Positions 35,837-45,209 of a stretch of DNA of 64,000 nucleotides are shown here, piece by piece. The notes under the pieces are model-generated. The model was given only the letters and a program-made list of their open reading frames with translations. It did not search any database and was not told the DNA's origin. Source of the stretch: an uncultured Flavobacteriales bacterium (lineage in GTDB: Bacteria > Bacteroidota > Bacteroidia > Flavobacteriales_D > Crocinitomicaceae); contig CAJAII010000039.1 in assembly GCA_903939755.1 (NCBI GenBank), positions 1-64,000 of the forward strand, read 5' to 3'. The stretch's first letter is position 1. The number at the start of each line of letters is the position of its first letter. Position numbers and translations under genes: made by a program.

Positions 35837-36583
35837 TTATTTCGTTTTTGTTGCTGTTGAATCAGTTTTCGCTAATACCTTTGGATTGCCGTTTTTGTCA
35901 AATTTACCGTAATCAGGGTTTTGAAATTGACGAATATAATGCACCAAAGTCCATATTTCTTTTTTAGATAACAATGAGTTGTGAGCACCCATCATGCCTT
36001 TACCATAATAGATAGAATAAAACATTTGCCCATCAGAAAGAGTAGCTCGATCTGCATAAGCAGGTACTCCTACAAAGGCTTTGCTTAAGACCATTGGCCC
36101 ATTTCCGTCACCCTTTTCTCCATGACAATGTTGGCACATAGCCGTATACAACACCTTTCCTTTCGAGAGTATTTCCTCGCTATTTTTACTTGTTAATAAG
36201 AAGGGGTTATTGTCCGCGGCTGCAAGAGTATATTCATCTGCCAAGCTAAAATCATAACCATACAAACCATGCGATTCTCTAAAAAGAATATTAGCTTTTC
36301 TAGCATATGGCAACATAAGTTTTACCATCAAACTATCTCCTTTTCCGTAATAAGGAATAGTATTATTTGGTGGCGTCAATGCCGACAAAGTTGTTTTGTA
36401 CTTTTCAACCTTTCTTCCTCTAATTTCACCATAATCAACATATGCTTCTATGGATGGGGCTCTATACATATCCGGCATGTATTCCAATCCGGAGCTATCT
36501 GGATTCGAAACGCATGATCCCAAAACGAACAAAGTAATGGTTAGTGCTGTAATATACGTTCCAAAAATTAGCGTTCTTCTCAT
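35837..36583 (-). CDS. actE: Alternative complex III subunit ActE (monohaem cytochrome c lipoprotein)
   Basis: The protein has a type II signal peptide with lipobox LGSC and one haem c site (CQHCH in CQHCHGEKGDGNGP, with later methionines such as GMMGAH). I prefer the ATG at 36583 (MRRTLIFGTYI) to a TTG at 36634. The ATG gives a sensible lipoprotein signal and leaves a 19-bp gap to actD instead of a 32-bp overlap. ActE passes electrons onward from the complex to the oxidase. Confidence 0.92.
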   Translation of the reverse strand: MRRTLIFGTYITALTITLFVLGSCVSNPDSSGLEYMPDMYRAPSIEAYVDYGEIRGRKVEKYKTTLSALTPPNNTIPYYGKGDSLMVKLMLPYARKANILFRESHGLYGYDFSLADEYTLAAADNNPFLLTSKNSEEILSKGKVLYTAMCQHCHGEKGDGNGPMVLSKAFVGVPAYADRATLSDGQMFYSIYYGKGMMGAHNSLLSKKEIWTLVHYIRQFQNPDYGKFDKNGNPKVLAKTDSTATKTK

Positions 36584-36602
36584 CTTTCTATTATTAATTC
36601 GC

Positions 36603-37139
36603 TTAATTAATTTCTTTTTTATCGATTTCGACAAATCCAGTGTTTTTTAATAAATCATCAATCTCTTTTTCGTTCGATTGATGATTATCTGATAATCTAA
36701 TTTCCATTACGAAACGATCATCTGTTGTTCGTGGGTCAGGATTTTGAGCTGGCATACCTGGAAGCGTTTTGTTCGCCAATAGGTAAGTAATTACCATACC
36801 GTGTGCCGCACAAAGAACTGTAAATTCAAAAGTAACTGGAACAAAGGCCAACATATTTTCTAAGTAGCTGAAGTTCGGTTTACCCCCGATATTCATCGGC
36901 CAATCAGTTACCATAAAGAAACGCATTCCAACCGTAGCTAACATAAGACCAGTAAGACCATATAAAAACGCCATTATTCCTAAGCGTGTATTTTTAACTC
37001 CAATTATAGGATCAATTCCATGAATTGGGAAAGGGCTAAAAACATCTGCAATTTTTATTCCTTTTGAAACAAGAGACTTGGCGCCATCCTTTAAGACTTC
37101 CTCGTCATCGTACATTACATAAATTACTTTTTCTGCCAT
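36603..37139 (-). CDS. actD: Alternative complex III subunit ActD (DUF3341)
   Basis: The 178-residue protein has two membrane helices (about 55-78 and 95-118) and the DUF3341 pattern VMYDDEEVLKDGAKSLV and FPIHGID near the start. ActD is a small structural subunit of alternative complex III with no cofactor. It starts 14 bp after actC. Confidence 0.92.
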   Translation of the reverse strand: MAEKVIYVMYDDEEVLKDGAKSLVSKGIKIADVFSPFPIHGIDPIIGVKNTRLGIMAFLYGLTGLMLATVGMRFFMVTDWPMNIGGKPNFSYLENMLAFVPVTFEFTVLCAAHGMVITYLLANKTLPGMPAQNPDPRTTDDRFVMEIRLSDNHQSNEKEIDDLLKNTGFVEIDKKEIN

Positions 37140-37153
37140 CTCAACAATAATTA

Positions 37154-38542
37154 TTAATGATGTTTATGATAATCCGGAGCCTCTTTATAAGATTGTCCAG
37201 AACCCTTTAAAATTGTTTTGATTTCATTAAGTGCTAATACAGGAAAATACCTTGCAAACAACAAAAAGAAAACAAAGAAAATTCCAATAGTGCCAATATA
37301 AACACCAATGTCTATATGACTAGGATAGTGCATACTCCAAGCAGAAGGAAGATAGTCCCTGTGAATCGATGTAACAATAATAACATATCGTTCGAACCAC
37401 ATTCCAATATTTACAACAATTGATATAAAGAAAGTAAATAGTAAACTTCTTCTTAATTTTCTAATCCACATTAATTGTGGTGAAATAACATTACAAGTCA
37501 TCATAGACCAATATGCCCACCAATAAGGCCCAGTAGCTCTATTTAAAAATGCATACGCTTCATATTCAACACCTGAATACCACGAAATAAATAACTCAGT
37601 AATATAAGCTGTTCCAACAATGGAACCCGTGACCATAATTACAATGTTCATATATTCTATATGTTTAGTATGAATATATGCTTCAAGTCCCATAGCCTTA
37701 CGCATCACCAACATCAATGTTTGAACCATTGCAAAACCTGAAAACACAGCCCCGGCAACAAAATAAGGCGGAAAGATCGTTGTGTGCCATCCAGGGACAA
37801 TTGATGTGGCAAAGTCAAATGATACAATCGAGTGAACGGAGAATACTAATGGTGTAGCTAAACCTGCTAAAACAAGGGAGACGGTTTCAAATCTATTCCA
37901 GTTTTTTGCCCGTCCAGACCAACCGAATGATAATATAGAATACATTTTTTTAGCTACTGGTTTTTTTGCACGGTCTCTAATTGTAGCAAAATCAGGGATA
38001 AGTCCAATATACCAAAACACTAAAGAAACAGATAGATAAGTAGAGATTGCAAAAACGTCCCAAAGTAAAGGAGAGTTAAAATTCACCCACAGCGATCCAA
38101 ATTGATTTGGAAGAGGCAATACCCAATATCCAACCCATAAACGCCCCATGTGTATTAAAGGAAAGATACCCGCCATAAAAACGGCAAAAATTGTCATCGC
38201 TTCAGCAGAACGGTTAATTGCCATTCTCCATTTTTGTCTAAATAATAACAATACTGCTGAGATAAGTGTTCCTGCGTGACCAATTCCTACCCACCAAACA
38301 AAATTAGTAATATCCCAAGCCCAACCAATTGTTTTATTTAAACCCCAAACCCCAATTCCCGTTCCTAATAAATAGACAATACAACCAATGCCATACAAGG
38401 CAATAATTAGCGCTATACCAAAAAGGATATACCACATTCTTGGGGCTTTATCTTCAATTGGTCGGCAAACATCTTCCGTTACATCGTGGTAACTTTTATG
38501 ACCAAGTATGAGTGGTTCTCTTATCGCTGCTTCTTTTTGCAT
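37154..38542 (-). CDS. actC: Alternative complex III subunit ActC (NrfD/PsrC-like)
   Basis: The 462-residue membrane protein has about ten helices and the NrfD-type pattern (WWVGIGHAGTLISAVLLLF, GRLWVGYWVLP). It forms the quinol-side membrane domain of alternative complex III, next to ActB. It starts 17 bp after actB. Confidence 0.95.
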   Translation of the reverse strand: MQKEAAIREPLILGHKSYHDVTEDVCRPIEDKAPRMWYILFGIALIIALYGIGCIVYLLGTGIGVWGLNKTIGWAWDITNFVWWVGIGHAGTLISAVLLLFRQKWRMAINRSAEAMTIFAVFMAGIFPLIHMGRLWVGYWVLPLPNQFGSLWVNFNSPLLWDVFAISTYLSVSLVFWYIGLIPDFATIRDRAKKPVAKKMYSILSFGWSGRAKNWNRFETVSLVLAGLATPLVFSVHSIVSFDFATSIVPGWHTTIFPPYFVAGAVFSGFAMVQTLMLVMRKAMGLEAYIHTKHIEYMNIVIMVTGSIVGTAYITELFISWYSGVEYEAYAFLNRATGPYWWAYWSMMTCNVISPQLMWIRKLRRSLLFTFFISIVVNIGMWFERYVIIVTSIHRDYLPSAWSMHYPSHIDIGVYIGTIGIFFVFFLLFARYFPVLALNEIKTILKGSGQSYKEAPDYHKHH

Positions 38543-38559
38543 GCTAAATCAATTTACTA

Positions 38560-41500
38560 TTAATGATGTCCTTTTTTTTCTTCGTGATGAGCTATTGGCT
38601 TCTCTACTTGCAACCTTGATAGCAATTCATTGTCCTCGTTTCTAACTTTCACTTTATACCAAACATTCGGTTTAACACCCACTTCTTCTAAAGCTTGATA
38701 AGCCCTATCATTTTTTGAACTTGAATAAACCGCTGATTTTAAATCGTTCCAGTCACCAACAATGATGGCATTGGTCGGACAGGCATCTGAACAAGCTGTA
38801 GCAAATTCGCCATCAGTTACCATTCGAGACTCTTTCTTCGCCACTAATTTAGTAGCTTGAATCCGTTGAACACAGAAAGAACATTTCTCCATAACACCTC
38901 TCGTTCTAACCGTAACATCTGGGTTCAAAACCATTCTTCCTAAATCATCTTGAGCAGGGTTTACCTCTGTAAACTTCTTATATGATGGGTATTCAAACCA
39001 ATTAAATCGACGAACCTTGTAAGGACAATTGTTTGCACAATATCTTGTTCCTATACAACGATTATATGCCATTTGATTTAAACCTTCATTACTATGCGTC
39101 GTTGCAGCAACAGGACAAACTGTTTCACAAGGCGCATGGTTACAATGGTGACACATCATTGGCATGTGAATCACTTTAGGGTTTTCCGCAGCAATCTCTG
39201 CCTTGTCATAGCTAAATGTGTCCTTGTTTTTGCGTTGACCAATTGCAGCCTCTTCATCAGAAGCAAAATAACGATCTATACGTAACCAATGCATTTCTCG
39301 CCCTCTTCTTACCTCATCTTTACCAACAACAGGAACGTTGTTCTCAGATTGACAAGCTATTAAACAAGACCCGCATCCAATACATGAGGATAAATCAACT
39401 GTCATTCCCCATCTATGGCCAATTTTTTCAACTGGATGAGCATCCCACAAATCAAATTCGCTATTTGGAACTTCTTCGTGATGCCCTTCTTTATTTAATT
39501 TCTGAAGCGTATGCGCTGGATTGTAGGCCTCTTTTCCTTTTTGAGTGAAGATAGGAAGCGTTGTTTCTCTAACAATTGAATGCCTTCCCATCACTGTATG
39601 ATGAATTTGCGTTGAAGCAATTGCATAAGTCCCTTCTGCTTTCGCTAAGCTTCCTACTGTATCAAACTGTAAATTACCATTCTCTGTTGAAACAAAACGA
39701 AATACATTTGCACCGATAGGTTTTAGCCCTCCTTTATCATCTAGTTCGTGGCCACCGTATTCTTTCGTTTGAAAAGCGGCTTTCCCAATAGCTTCACCAT
39801 TAGCACCACGTCCATAACCTAAAGCAATTCCTACGGTATTCAAGGCTTGACCTGGTAATGGAAAAACTGGTAATGTTACTTTTTTTCCATTTACTGTAAC
39901 CGTTGCTAAATTTAGGCCATGTTCCTGATCATAGGTAGTAACAAAACCTTGTTTTGTCATTTCTACAGGATTCATGGTGATGTAATTGTCCCAAGTAGCT
40001 TTCGTAATTGGATCTGGCATTTCTTGCAACCAAGGATTACTTGATTGCTGACCAACTCCAATAGCACTTTTTTGATATAAAACCACTTCTAAGGCACTAG
40101 CAGATGGTAATTTGCCTAGAACACCATTTTTAAAAGGAGTTAATACATTCAAGTTTGAAGGCACTGTTTCACAACTGTTGTGGGTTGAATAGGCAAAATC
40201 TCCTAAAGGAAGAATTTGAGAATAATTTGATTTTATCAAATCGTAAGCCGTTGAGGAGTCTTTACCTAGACGAATTGATTTGCCCGCCCAAACAGAAAAA
40301 GTTTCAATAACGGAAGCTGTATTATGAATAGGACGTATCGTAGGCTGTGCAATTGCATAATGATTGTTGGTTGGTTGATAATCTAACCAAGATTCAAGTG
40401 CATGATGATCTGGACATACATAAGAACATAAACTTGCTGTTTCATCAGCAAATCCCGCAAATGATACCGTTGTCTTAATCTGCTTTAATGCTTTTCCAAA
40501 AGCTTCCCCATTCGGTAAAGAATAGACTGGATTTACACCCATAAAAAGCAAAACTTCTGGCCCTTTTCCTGAAATAACGTCATTAGCAAGCTTAATAACT
40601 TTAGCGTCTTCAGACTTGAATAATTTAACATCATTGTTTAAGTCAATGGTAGTGCCATAACTGCCCAACAACTGATTTAATTGATTGGTCAGTAATTGCA
40701 GACTTACATTATTAGAACCACAAACAACCAATGAGTTTTGCTTTGAACTTTTTAATGACTTCAAGGCTTGATCCGCTATATTTTTTACTTGTGCATTTAA
40801 CACTGAAGAAACGGCGCAATTCCCACCAATCCCTTTAATTAAATAGGATATAACCGCCGCTTGTTCTGAAGGCTTTATCATCCCTCTATAATCAGCGTTA
40901 GAACCAGCTAAAGACATAAATGATTCGAATTGAAAATGCTTAGACATCCATTTAGCATCTGGATTTCTAGTCATACCATATTGTGGCACATATTCTGTTG
41001 CCATTAACCAAGTTCCCAAGAAATCGGCACCTATACTGATAATAGTTTTTGCTTTTGAGAAATCATAACTCGGGATTATTGCAGCACCAAAATTTTGCTG
41101 ATTTGCTTGACGTATCGCAGAATAAGAAACTGCATCATATTGAATATGATTCAATGTTTGTCCGTTAGCGGTAAATGCCGCGGACATTTCGTCGATTTGT
41201 TTTTGTAATGTTGGACTAATAATACTATTAGAAAGTAAGCTAACTGTTTTCGCAGTTTTTAGTGCTTTTGAAATCGATGTGTCAACAAGAGACCAAGACG
41301 TTAACTTACCATTTTCCGTAGGACCTGTTAGTCGTGCGCTATCATACAAACCTAAAATTGATGCTATAATTTGTGGATTAACAGCTCCCTTTGTTAATCC
41401 AAAATCCTTATTTCCTTTAATAAAAATAGGACGACCTTCACGCGTTTTAACAAGTATACTTGCATATGAAGATCCATCATAATAAGTTGATGCATACCAA

Positions 41501-41775
41501 GTGGGCATGCCAGGCGTAACATTTTCCGGCTTCAACACATACGGCACCGCTTTTGTCACTGGCGCCTCGCAGGCTGCCAATGTTGCCGCAGCAACAGAGA
41601 AGCCTAAAAACTTTAAAAAGTCCCTTCGTCCCGTTGAAGTTTCATCAAGTTTTTCATTTGATAAAAACGCCTCAACCGTTTGTTGAGAAGGAAATTCATT
41701 CTCTTTATGCTTGATGAACTCAGTAGTTTCCTTTAGTTCTTCAAGTCCTTTCCAATATTTTCTTGCCATTCCCAT
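38560..41775 (-). CDS. actB: Alternative complex III subunit ActB (iron-sulfur / molybdopterin-like fusion)
   Basis: The 1071-residue protein joins a molybdopterin-oxidoreductase-like domain (about 80-750, from which the cofactor is expected to be absent in this family) to a ferredoxin-like domain with 4Fe-4S motifs (CIGCGSCLIAC, CNHAPCETVCP, CIGTRYCANNCPY, CSFCVQRI and ACSDACP). A Tat-like signal (GRRDFLKFLGFS) with a following AAC lipobox is at 54-80. Clusters relay electrons to ActA haems. Two ATGs at the start are two codons apart; the first is used. Confidence 0.96.
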   Translation of the reverse strand: MGMARKYWKGLEELKETTEFIKHKENEFPSQQTVEAFLSNEKLDETSTGRRDFLKFLGFSVAAATLAACEAPVTKAVPYVLKPENVTPGMPTWYASTYYDGSSYASILVKTREGRPIFIKGNKDFGLTKGAVNPQIIASILGLYDSARLTGPTENGKLTSWSLVDTSISKALKTAKTVSLLSNSIISPTLQKQIDEMSAAFTANGQTLNHIQYDAVSYSAIRQANQQNFGAAIIPSYDFSKAKTIISIGADFLGTWLMATEYVPQYGMTRNPDAKWMSKHFQFESFMSLAGSNADYRGMIKPSEQAAVISYLIKGIGGNCAVSSVLNAQVKNIADQALKSLKSSKQNSLVVCGSNNVSLQLLTNQLNQLLGSYGTTIDLNNDVKLFKSEDAKVIKLANDVISGKGPEVLLFMGVNPVYSLPNGEAFGKALKQIKTTVSFAGFADETASLCSYVCPDHHALESWLDYQPTNNHYAIAQPTIRPIHNTASVIETFSVWAGKSIRLGKDSSTAYDLIKSNYSQILPLGDFAYSTHNSCETVPSNLNVLTPFKNGVLGKLPSASALEVVLYQKSAIGVGQQSSNPWLQEMPDPITKATWDNYITMNPVEMTKQGFVTTYDQEHGLNLATVTVNGKKVTLPVFPLPGQALNTVGIALGYGRGANGEAIGKAAFQTKEYGGHELDDKGGLKPIGANVFRFVSTENGNLQFDTVGSLAKAEGTYAIASTQIHHTVMGRHSIVRETTLPIFTQKGKEAYNPAHTLQKLNKEGHHEEVPNSEFDLWDAHPVEKIGHRWGMTVDLSSCIGCGSCLIACQSENNVPVVGKDEVRRGREMHWLRIDRYFASDEEAAIGQRKNKDTFSYDKAEIAAENPKVIHMPMMCHHCNHAPCETVCPVAATTHSNEGLNQMAYNRCIGTRYCANNCPYKVRRFNWFEYPSYKKFTEVNPAQDDLGRMVLNPDVTVRTRGVMEKCSFCVQRIQATKLVAKKESRMVTDGEFATACSDACPTNAIIVGDWNDLKSAVYSSSKNDRAYQALEEVGVKPNVWYKVKVRNEDNELLSRLQVEKPIAHHEEKKGHH

Positions 41776-41799
41776 ATTTTTCTGACTATGACCTAATTA

Positions 41800-43143
41800 T
41801 TAATAATGGCATTTTGCACATTCCCAACCGCCCAATTCACTCACACTTACCTTACCATCTTTTAAATACTTTTTATATAATGACTTGTCATTATCTCTCA
41901 AACGACGATGAATCTCGTCATAATATCCATTTTTACCATCACCCAAAGGAACATCCTTCGCGCCGTGGCATTCAATACACCAACCCATTGTTAAAGTTGG
42001 CTTCGTCAATTTCACATTTCCTTCTATCTTATTAAGCTCTGAAACAGGCTGTACTTTCACCGTTTCATTCATTTTTGTCATATCGCCATGACATTGCTTA
42101 CAATCAATTCCTCCAACAACAACGTGCTGAGAGTGATTAAAATAAACATGATCTGGCAGTACATGTACCTTATTCCAAACAATCGGCTTAGTATTCCCTG
42201 TATATTTCCCTGCTCCTGCGGGATTCCATCCTGCTGCGGTATAAATTTTCTTGATTTCTCCTGCAAAAGGCTTGCCTTCTCCATTAATTTGTTTGTGGCA
42301 ATTCATACAAACATTCACCGAGGGAATTCCTGCGGACTTAGATTTCGTAACCGAATTGTGACAATATTTACAATCAATACCATTCACTCCTGCGTGTCTG
42401 TCATGTGGAAAAGCGATGGGCTGTGAAGGTTGATAATTTTCTACTACGTTAATTCGGTATAGCCCTTGGAATATGGTTACAATAACAGAGATAACAATAA
42501 CCAAAACTCCCAAACCAACTGGCAATCGATATTTCCAGGCCCAAGTTTTTAATTCAGACAAATAGGTTTGTTCGTCATCTGAGCCACCCTCTCCCACTGA
42601 AATTTTTAATTGTCGACGGACGCCACCAACAGACAGAATAATTGTAAAAAAGATTATGCTTAAAATCACCCAAAACCAAAAACCTCCCCCTTCTTCTTCT
42701 GTCGCTTCCATCGCGGGGTCATTTACAACGTTCCCGCTTCCCCCTCCAGCTGCTAATGCAGGATCTGGCTGCGCATCAACCCAATCCAAAATGCCATTTA
42801 TTTGTTCCTTTGATAATTCAGGAAACGCAGTCATTGCGGTTGCTGACCATTTAGAAACATTGGCCGCATATGGGTCGTTCGCTACAGCTGTTTGCCAATT
42901 ATTCACCCATTGATAAATAGAGCCTTCTTTCGCCCCCCCTGTCGACCATTTTTGTCGCGCCTGAAACAATTTTGGACCTGTAGAATTTTTATGCGGCTGA
43001 TGACAACTTGAACATTTAGCCTTAAAATCCCCACCTCCATCAGCCCATAAACTCGTTGGAAATAATAGAAAAACAAGAATAGTAAAAACGGCTGTTAACC
43101 CTAAAATGTTGCGCTTAACCTTCTGAATATTAGATATTTTCAT
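41800..43143 (-). CDS. actA: Alternative complex III subunit ActA (multihaem cytochrome c) with six haem motifs
   Basis: The 447-residue protein has a signal helix (about 12-34), an N-terminal cytochrome c-like domain with CSSCH at 44-48, a membrane helix at about 157-178, a second at about 210-235, and a C-terminal part with five motifs: CKYCH, CMNCH, CKQCH, CIECH and the terminal CAKCH. The five match the pentahaem ActA of the family; the N-terminal one is a sixth. ActA takes electrons from the iron-sulfur domain of ActB. Confidence 0.95.
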   Translation of the reverse strand: MKISNIQKVKRNILGLTAVFTILVFLLFPTSLWADGGGDFKAKCSSCHQPHKNSTGPKLFQARQKWSTGGAKEGSIYQWVNNWQTAVANDPYAANVSKWSATAMTAFPELSKEQINGILDWVDAQPDPALAAGGGSGNVVNDPAMEATEEEGGGFWFWVILSIIFFTIILSVGGVRRQLKISVGEGGSDDEQTYLSELKTWAWKYRLPVGLGVLVIVISVIVTIFQGLYRINVVENYQPSQPIAFPHDRHAGVNGIDCKYCHNSVTKSKSAGIPSVNVCMNCHKQINGEGKPFAGEIKKIYTAAGWNPAGAGKYTGNTKPIVWNKVHVLPDHVYFNHSQHVVVGGIDCKQCHGDMTKMNETVKVQPVSELNKIEGNVKLTKPTLTMGWCIECHGAKDVPLGDGKNGYYDEIHRRLRDNDKSLYKKYLKDGKVSVSELGGWECAKCHY

Positions 43144-43352
43144 GAAAAAAGTTACTAATTTCTTACCTTAACAATGCCTTATAAATGCATTTTATCGGTC
43201 GTAAAATTAGATAAATAGAGTCGTTTCATGACAATCTTATGACAAAAAAAACCTAATTTAAAGTCATTCTAAATAAGACTTTGTTTCAATCAAAAAACTA
43301 ATGCCTTAATTCTATGTAGTATTGAATGCTTATTTTTACATAAAAAGTTAAT

Positions 43353-43724
43353 ATGATGAAAGGAATTTTACTGTTGTTTTTAGGCTTTTCCAGTCATTGC
43401 TTTTCTCAAATTACAATTCGAGGTGTGGATAACATTGAACCACTCGTTGCGGCGTACAGATCTGATTTTGTATCTATGATTGGTTATCGTATTCAAATTT
43501 GTTTTGACAGTAACAAAAGTATCGTAGATGAAGCTAAAAGCAAGTTTATAAGTGCTTATCCAAAAACGGAAGTTTATATGGTTTTTGAGAACCCCAACTT
43601 TAATTTAATGGTAGGTGATTTTAGAACCTTGATTGCGGCTGAAAAAATGAAAGCGAAAATCCAAGGAGACTTTACGATAAGCGCAATTCACAAAACAACC
43701 ATAAAATTGCCGCGTGTTGACTAA
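43353..43724 (+). CDS. Small exported SPOR-like protein
   Basis: The 123-residue protein has a signal peptide (about 1-19, ending FSQ) and a SPOR-like domain (about 45-115) with the pattern YRIQICFDSNKS, KTEVYMVFENPNFNLMVGDFRT and EAKMKAKI-like spacing. SPOR domains bind denuded glycan strands of peptidoglycan. Family placement is by pattern and length. It lies opposite to thiL, whose stop is 6 bp away. Confidence 0.75.
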   Translation: MMKGILLLFLGFSSHCFSQITIRGVDNIEPLVAAYRSDFVSMIGYRIQICFDSNKSIVDEAKSKFISAYPKTEVYMVFENPNFNLMVGDFRTLIAAEKMKAKIQGDFTISAIHKTTIKLPRVD

Positions 43725-43730
43725 CTAAGG

Positions 43731-44756
43731 TCACCAACCCTGTGCTTTAAGGGGAATTAACTCCCCGTTCATGTCAACCAAGTTCTTCCCTTCCTCTTTG
43801 CTCGTCATATAGCCAATTGGTGTGAAGCTAGGATTTCCAGCAACTTTATCAAAATCCTCTTGCTTTATTGTGAATAGCAATTCATAATCTTCTCCGCCAT
43901 TTAAAGCACACGTTATAGGTGAAATATTAAATTCCAATGCGGTCAACTTTGTTTTGTCTTCCATTGGTATTTTTTCTTCAAACAATTGACACCCCAGTTC
44001 ACTTTTCTCACAAAGGTGGAAGATGTCAGATGCTAAACCATCAGAGATGTCTATCATAGATGTTGGAATAACCCCTAGTTGCGCGAACAGCTCAACCATG
44101 TCGTGCCTAGCTTCTGGCTTAAGTTGACGCTGAATCAAAGAATCAAACCCATCAAGCTCTGGCTGAACACTTGAGTTTGCTTTAAAAACCTCGTTTTCGC
44201 GCTCCAAAATTTGGAGGCCCATATAAGAGGCCCCTAAACTCCCTGTTACCATTATTATGTCTTTGGAACTGGCGCCAGAACGCATTGTTATTTTATTGTT
44301 TTCTATACGACCAACTGCTGTTATCGATATTGTTAAACCAGCATAGGCCGCACTCATATCACCGCCGACTAGATCAACGTGAAAGGCATCGCAAGCCAAA
44401 TTAATTCCCGCATATAATTCTTCGAGTGCTTCAATCGGAAACTTACTTGATACGGCGATAGAAACTGTTATTTGTTCGGCCCTTCCATTCATCGCACAAA
44501 TGTCAGAGACATTAATCGCGACAGCTTTATAACCTAAATGTTTAAGCGGAACGTACATCAAATTAAAGTGGACGCCCTCAACCAACAAGTCGGTTGTTAT
44601 CAACAAAGACTCTTTATCATTTAATTCAACTATTGCACAGTCGTCACCAACACCAAAAAGTGAAGTGCTGTTTTTTAAATTAAAATCTGCCGTTAATCGA
44701 TTGATTAATCCGAATTCACCAAGAGAATCAATATTGTTTGTTTTATTAGTTGGCAT
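43731..44756 (-). CDS. thiL: Thiamine-monophosphate kinase
   Basis: The 341-residue ThiL makes thiamine pyrophosphate from thiamine phosphate. Family motifs are the start GEFGLINRLTADF, the ATP/Mg site VGDDCAIVE, DLLVEGVHF and the GGDMS and ISDGLASD aspartates, with a later NGGEDYELLF. Length is normal. It is alone on its transcript, with a strong promoter at 44800-44828. No TPP riboswitch is seen in the leader. Confidence 0.95.
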   Translation of the reverse strand: MPTNKTNNIDSLGEFGLINRLTADFNLKNSTSLFGVGDDCAIVELNDKESLLITTDLLVEGVHFNLMYVPLKHLGYKAVAINVSDICAMNGRAEQITVSIAVSSKFPIEALEELYAGINLACDAFHVDLVGGDMSAAYAGLTISITAVGRIENNKITMRSGASSKDIIMVTGSLGASYMGLQILERENEVFKANSSVQPELDGFDSLIQRQLKPEARHDMVELFAQLGVIPTSMIDISDGLASDIFHLCEKSELGCQLFEEKIPMEDKTKLTALEFNISPITCALNGGEDYELLFTIKQEDFDKVAGNPSFTPIGYMTSKEEGKNLVDMNGELIPLKAQGW

Positions 44757-44799
44757 TAGAGGAGATGTTATATTATTTATACTACAGTCATAAAAAAAA

Positions 44800-44828
44800 C
44801 AAAATTACCACAATTAAACAAGCTACAA
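44800..44828 (-). promoter_or_regulatory. Promoter for thiL
   Basis: On the minus strand TTG (44828-44826, preceded by T), an 18-nt spacer and TAATTTTG (44807-44800) match the Bacteroidota promoter form. The -7 box ends 43 bp before the thiL ATG. Confidence 0.55.
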
Positions 44829-44914
44829 ACCAATAATTTATAGCATAAAATCATCGCTATTTCTTGCTGTAATATTCTATTGCAATTACGAGACAATGTA
44901 TCAAACATTAATAA

Positions 44915-44959
44915 ATACAAAAACAAAAAACCCTTGAAACATAATGTTATCAAGGGTTT
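44915..44959 (-). terminator. Intrinsic terminator after tRNA-Gln
   Basis: A perfect 10-bp stem AAACCCTTGA/TCAAGGGTTT (44959-44950 and 44937-44928 on the minus strand) with a 12-nt loop is followed by a T-rich run (TTTTGTTTTTG). It lies 16 bp downstream of the tRNA and separates it from thiL. Confidence 0.8.
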
Positions 44960-44974
44960 CGTTGTTTTTAAGTG

Positions 44975-45047
44975 TTGACCCACTAGGGCTCGAACCTAGA
45001 CTCTACTGAACCAAAATCAGTTGTGTTGCCAGTTACACCATGGGTCA
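44975..45047 (-). tRNA. tRNA-Gln (anticodon TTG)
   Basis: The minus strand folds into a full cloverleaf: 7-bp acceptor TGACCCA/TGGGTCA, D arm, anticodon stem ACTGA/TCAGT with loop TTTTGGT (anticodon TTG, reads CAA/CAG), T arm with GGTTCGAGCC, and discriminator A. CCA is not encoded. Confidence 0.95.
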
Positions 45048-45057
45048 TTCGCGGTGG

Positions 45058-45065
45058 CAAATTTA
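45058..45065 (-). promoter_or_regulatory. Candidate -7 box for tRNA-Gln
   Basis: The minus strand reads TAAATTTG, 10 bp before the tRNA 5' end, a good distance for a stable-RNA promoter. The -33 position reads TTT instead of TTG. Confidence 0.4.
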
Positions 45066-45209
45066 ATAACTTAATTTAAATTTTAAACTATATAGATAAA
45101 AAGGATGCTAAATTGTTTAAATAATTATTCATTGAAACTATATGTTGAAACATTAATATTCCTAAATTCGCAGACATTGAAAGGTATATTTAACGATAAA
45201 TAATAGTTT

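Noticed and set aside
36584..36634. TTG start for actE 51 bp upstream of the chosen ATG
   Set aside because: It would overlap actD by 32 bp and place a long charged segment before the lipoprotein signal.
38560..41775. Reading ActB as an active molybdenum enzyme
   Set aside because: The domain resembles molybdopterin oxidoreductases, but gene context is alternative complex III, where this domain carries no molybdenum cofactor.
43259..43284. Inverted repeat AAAGTC/GACTTT upstream of the SPOR-like gene
   Set aside because: Short stem, AT-rich surroundings and no T-run; consistent with chance.
44757..44807. TPP riboswitch ahead of thiL
   Set aside because: The leader has no THI-box-like conserved segments; only a promoter is visible.
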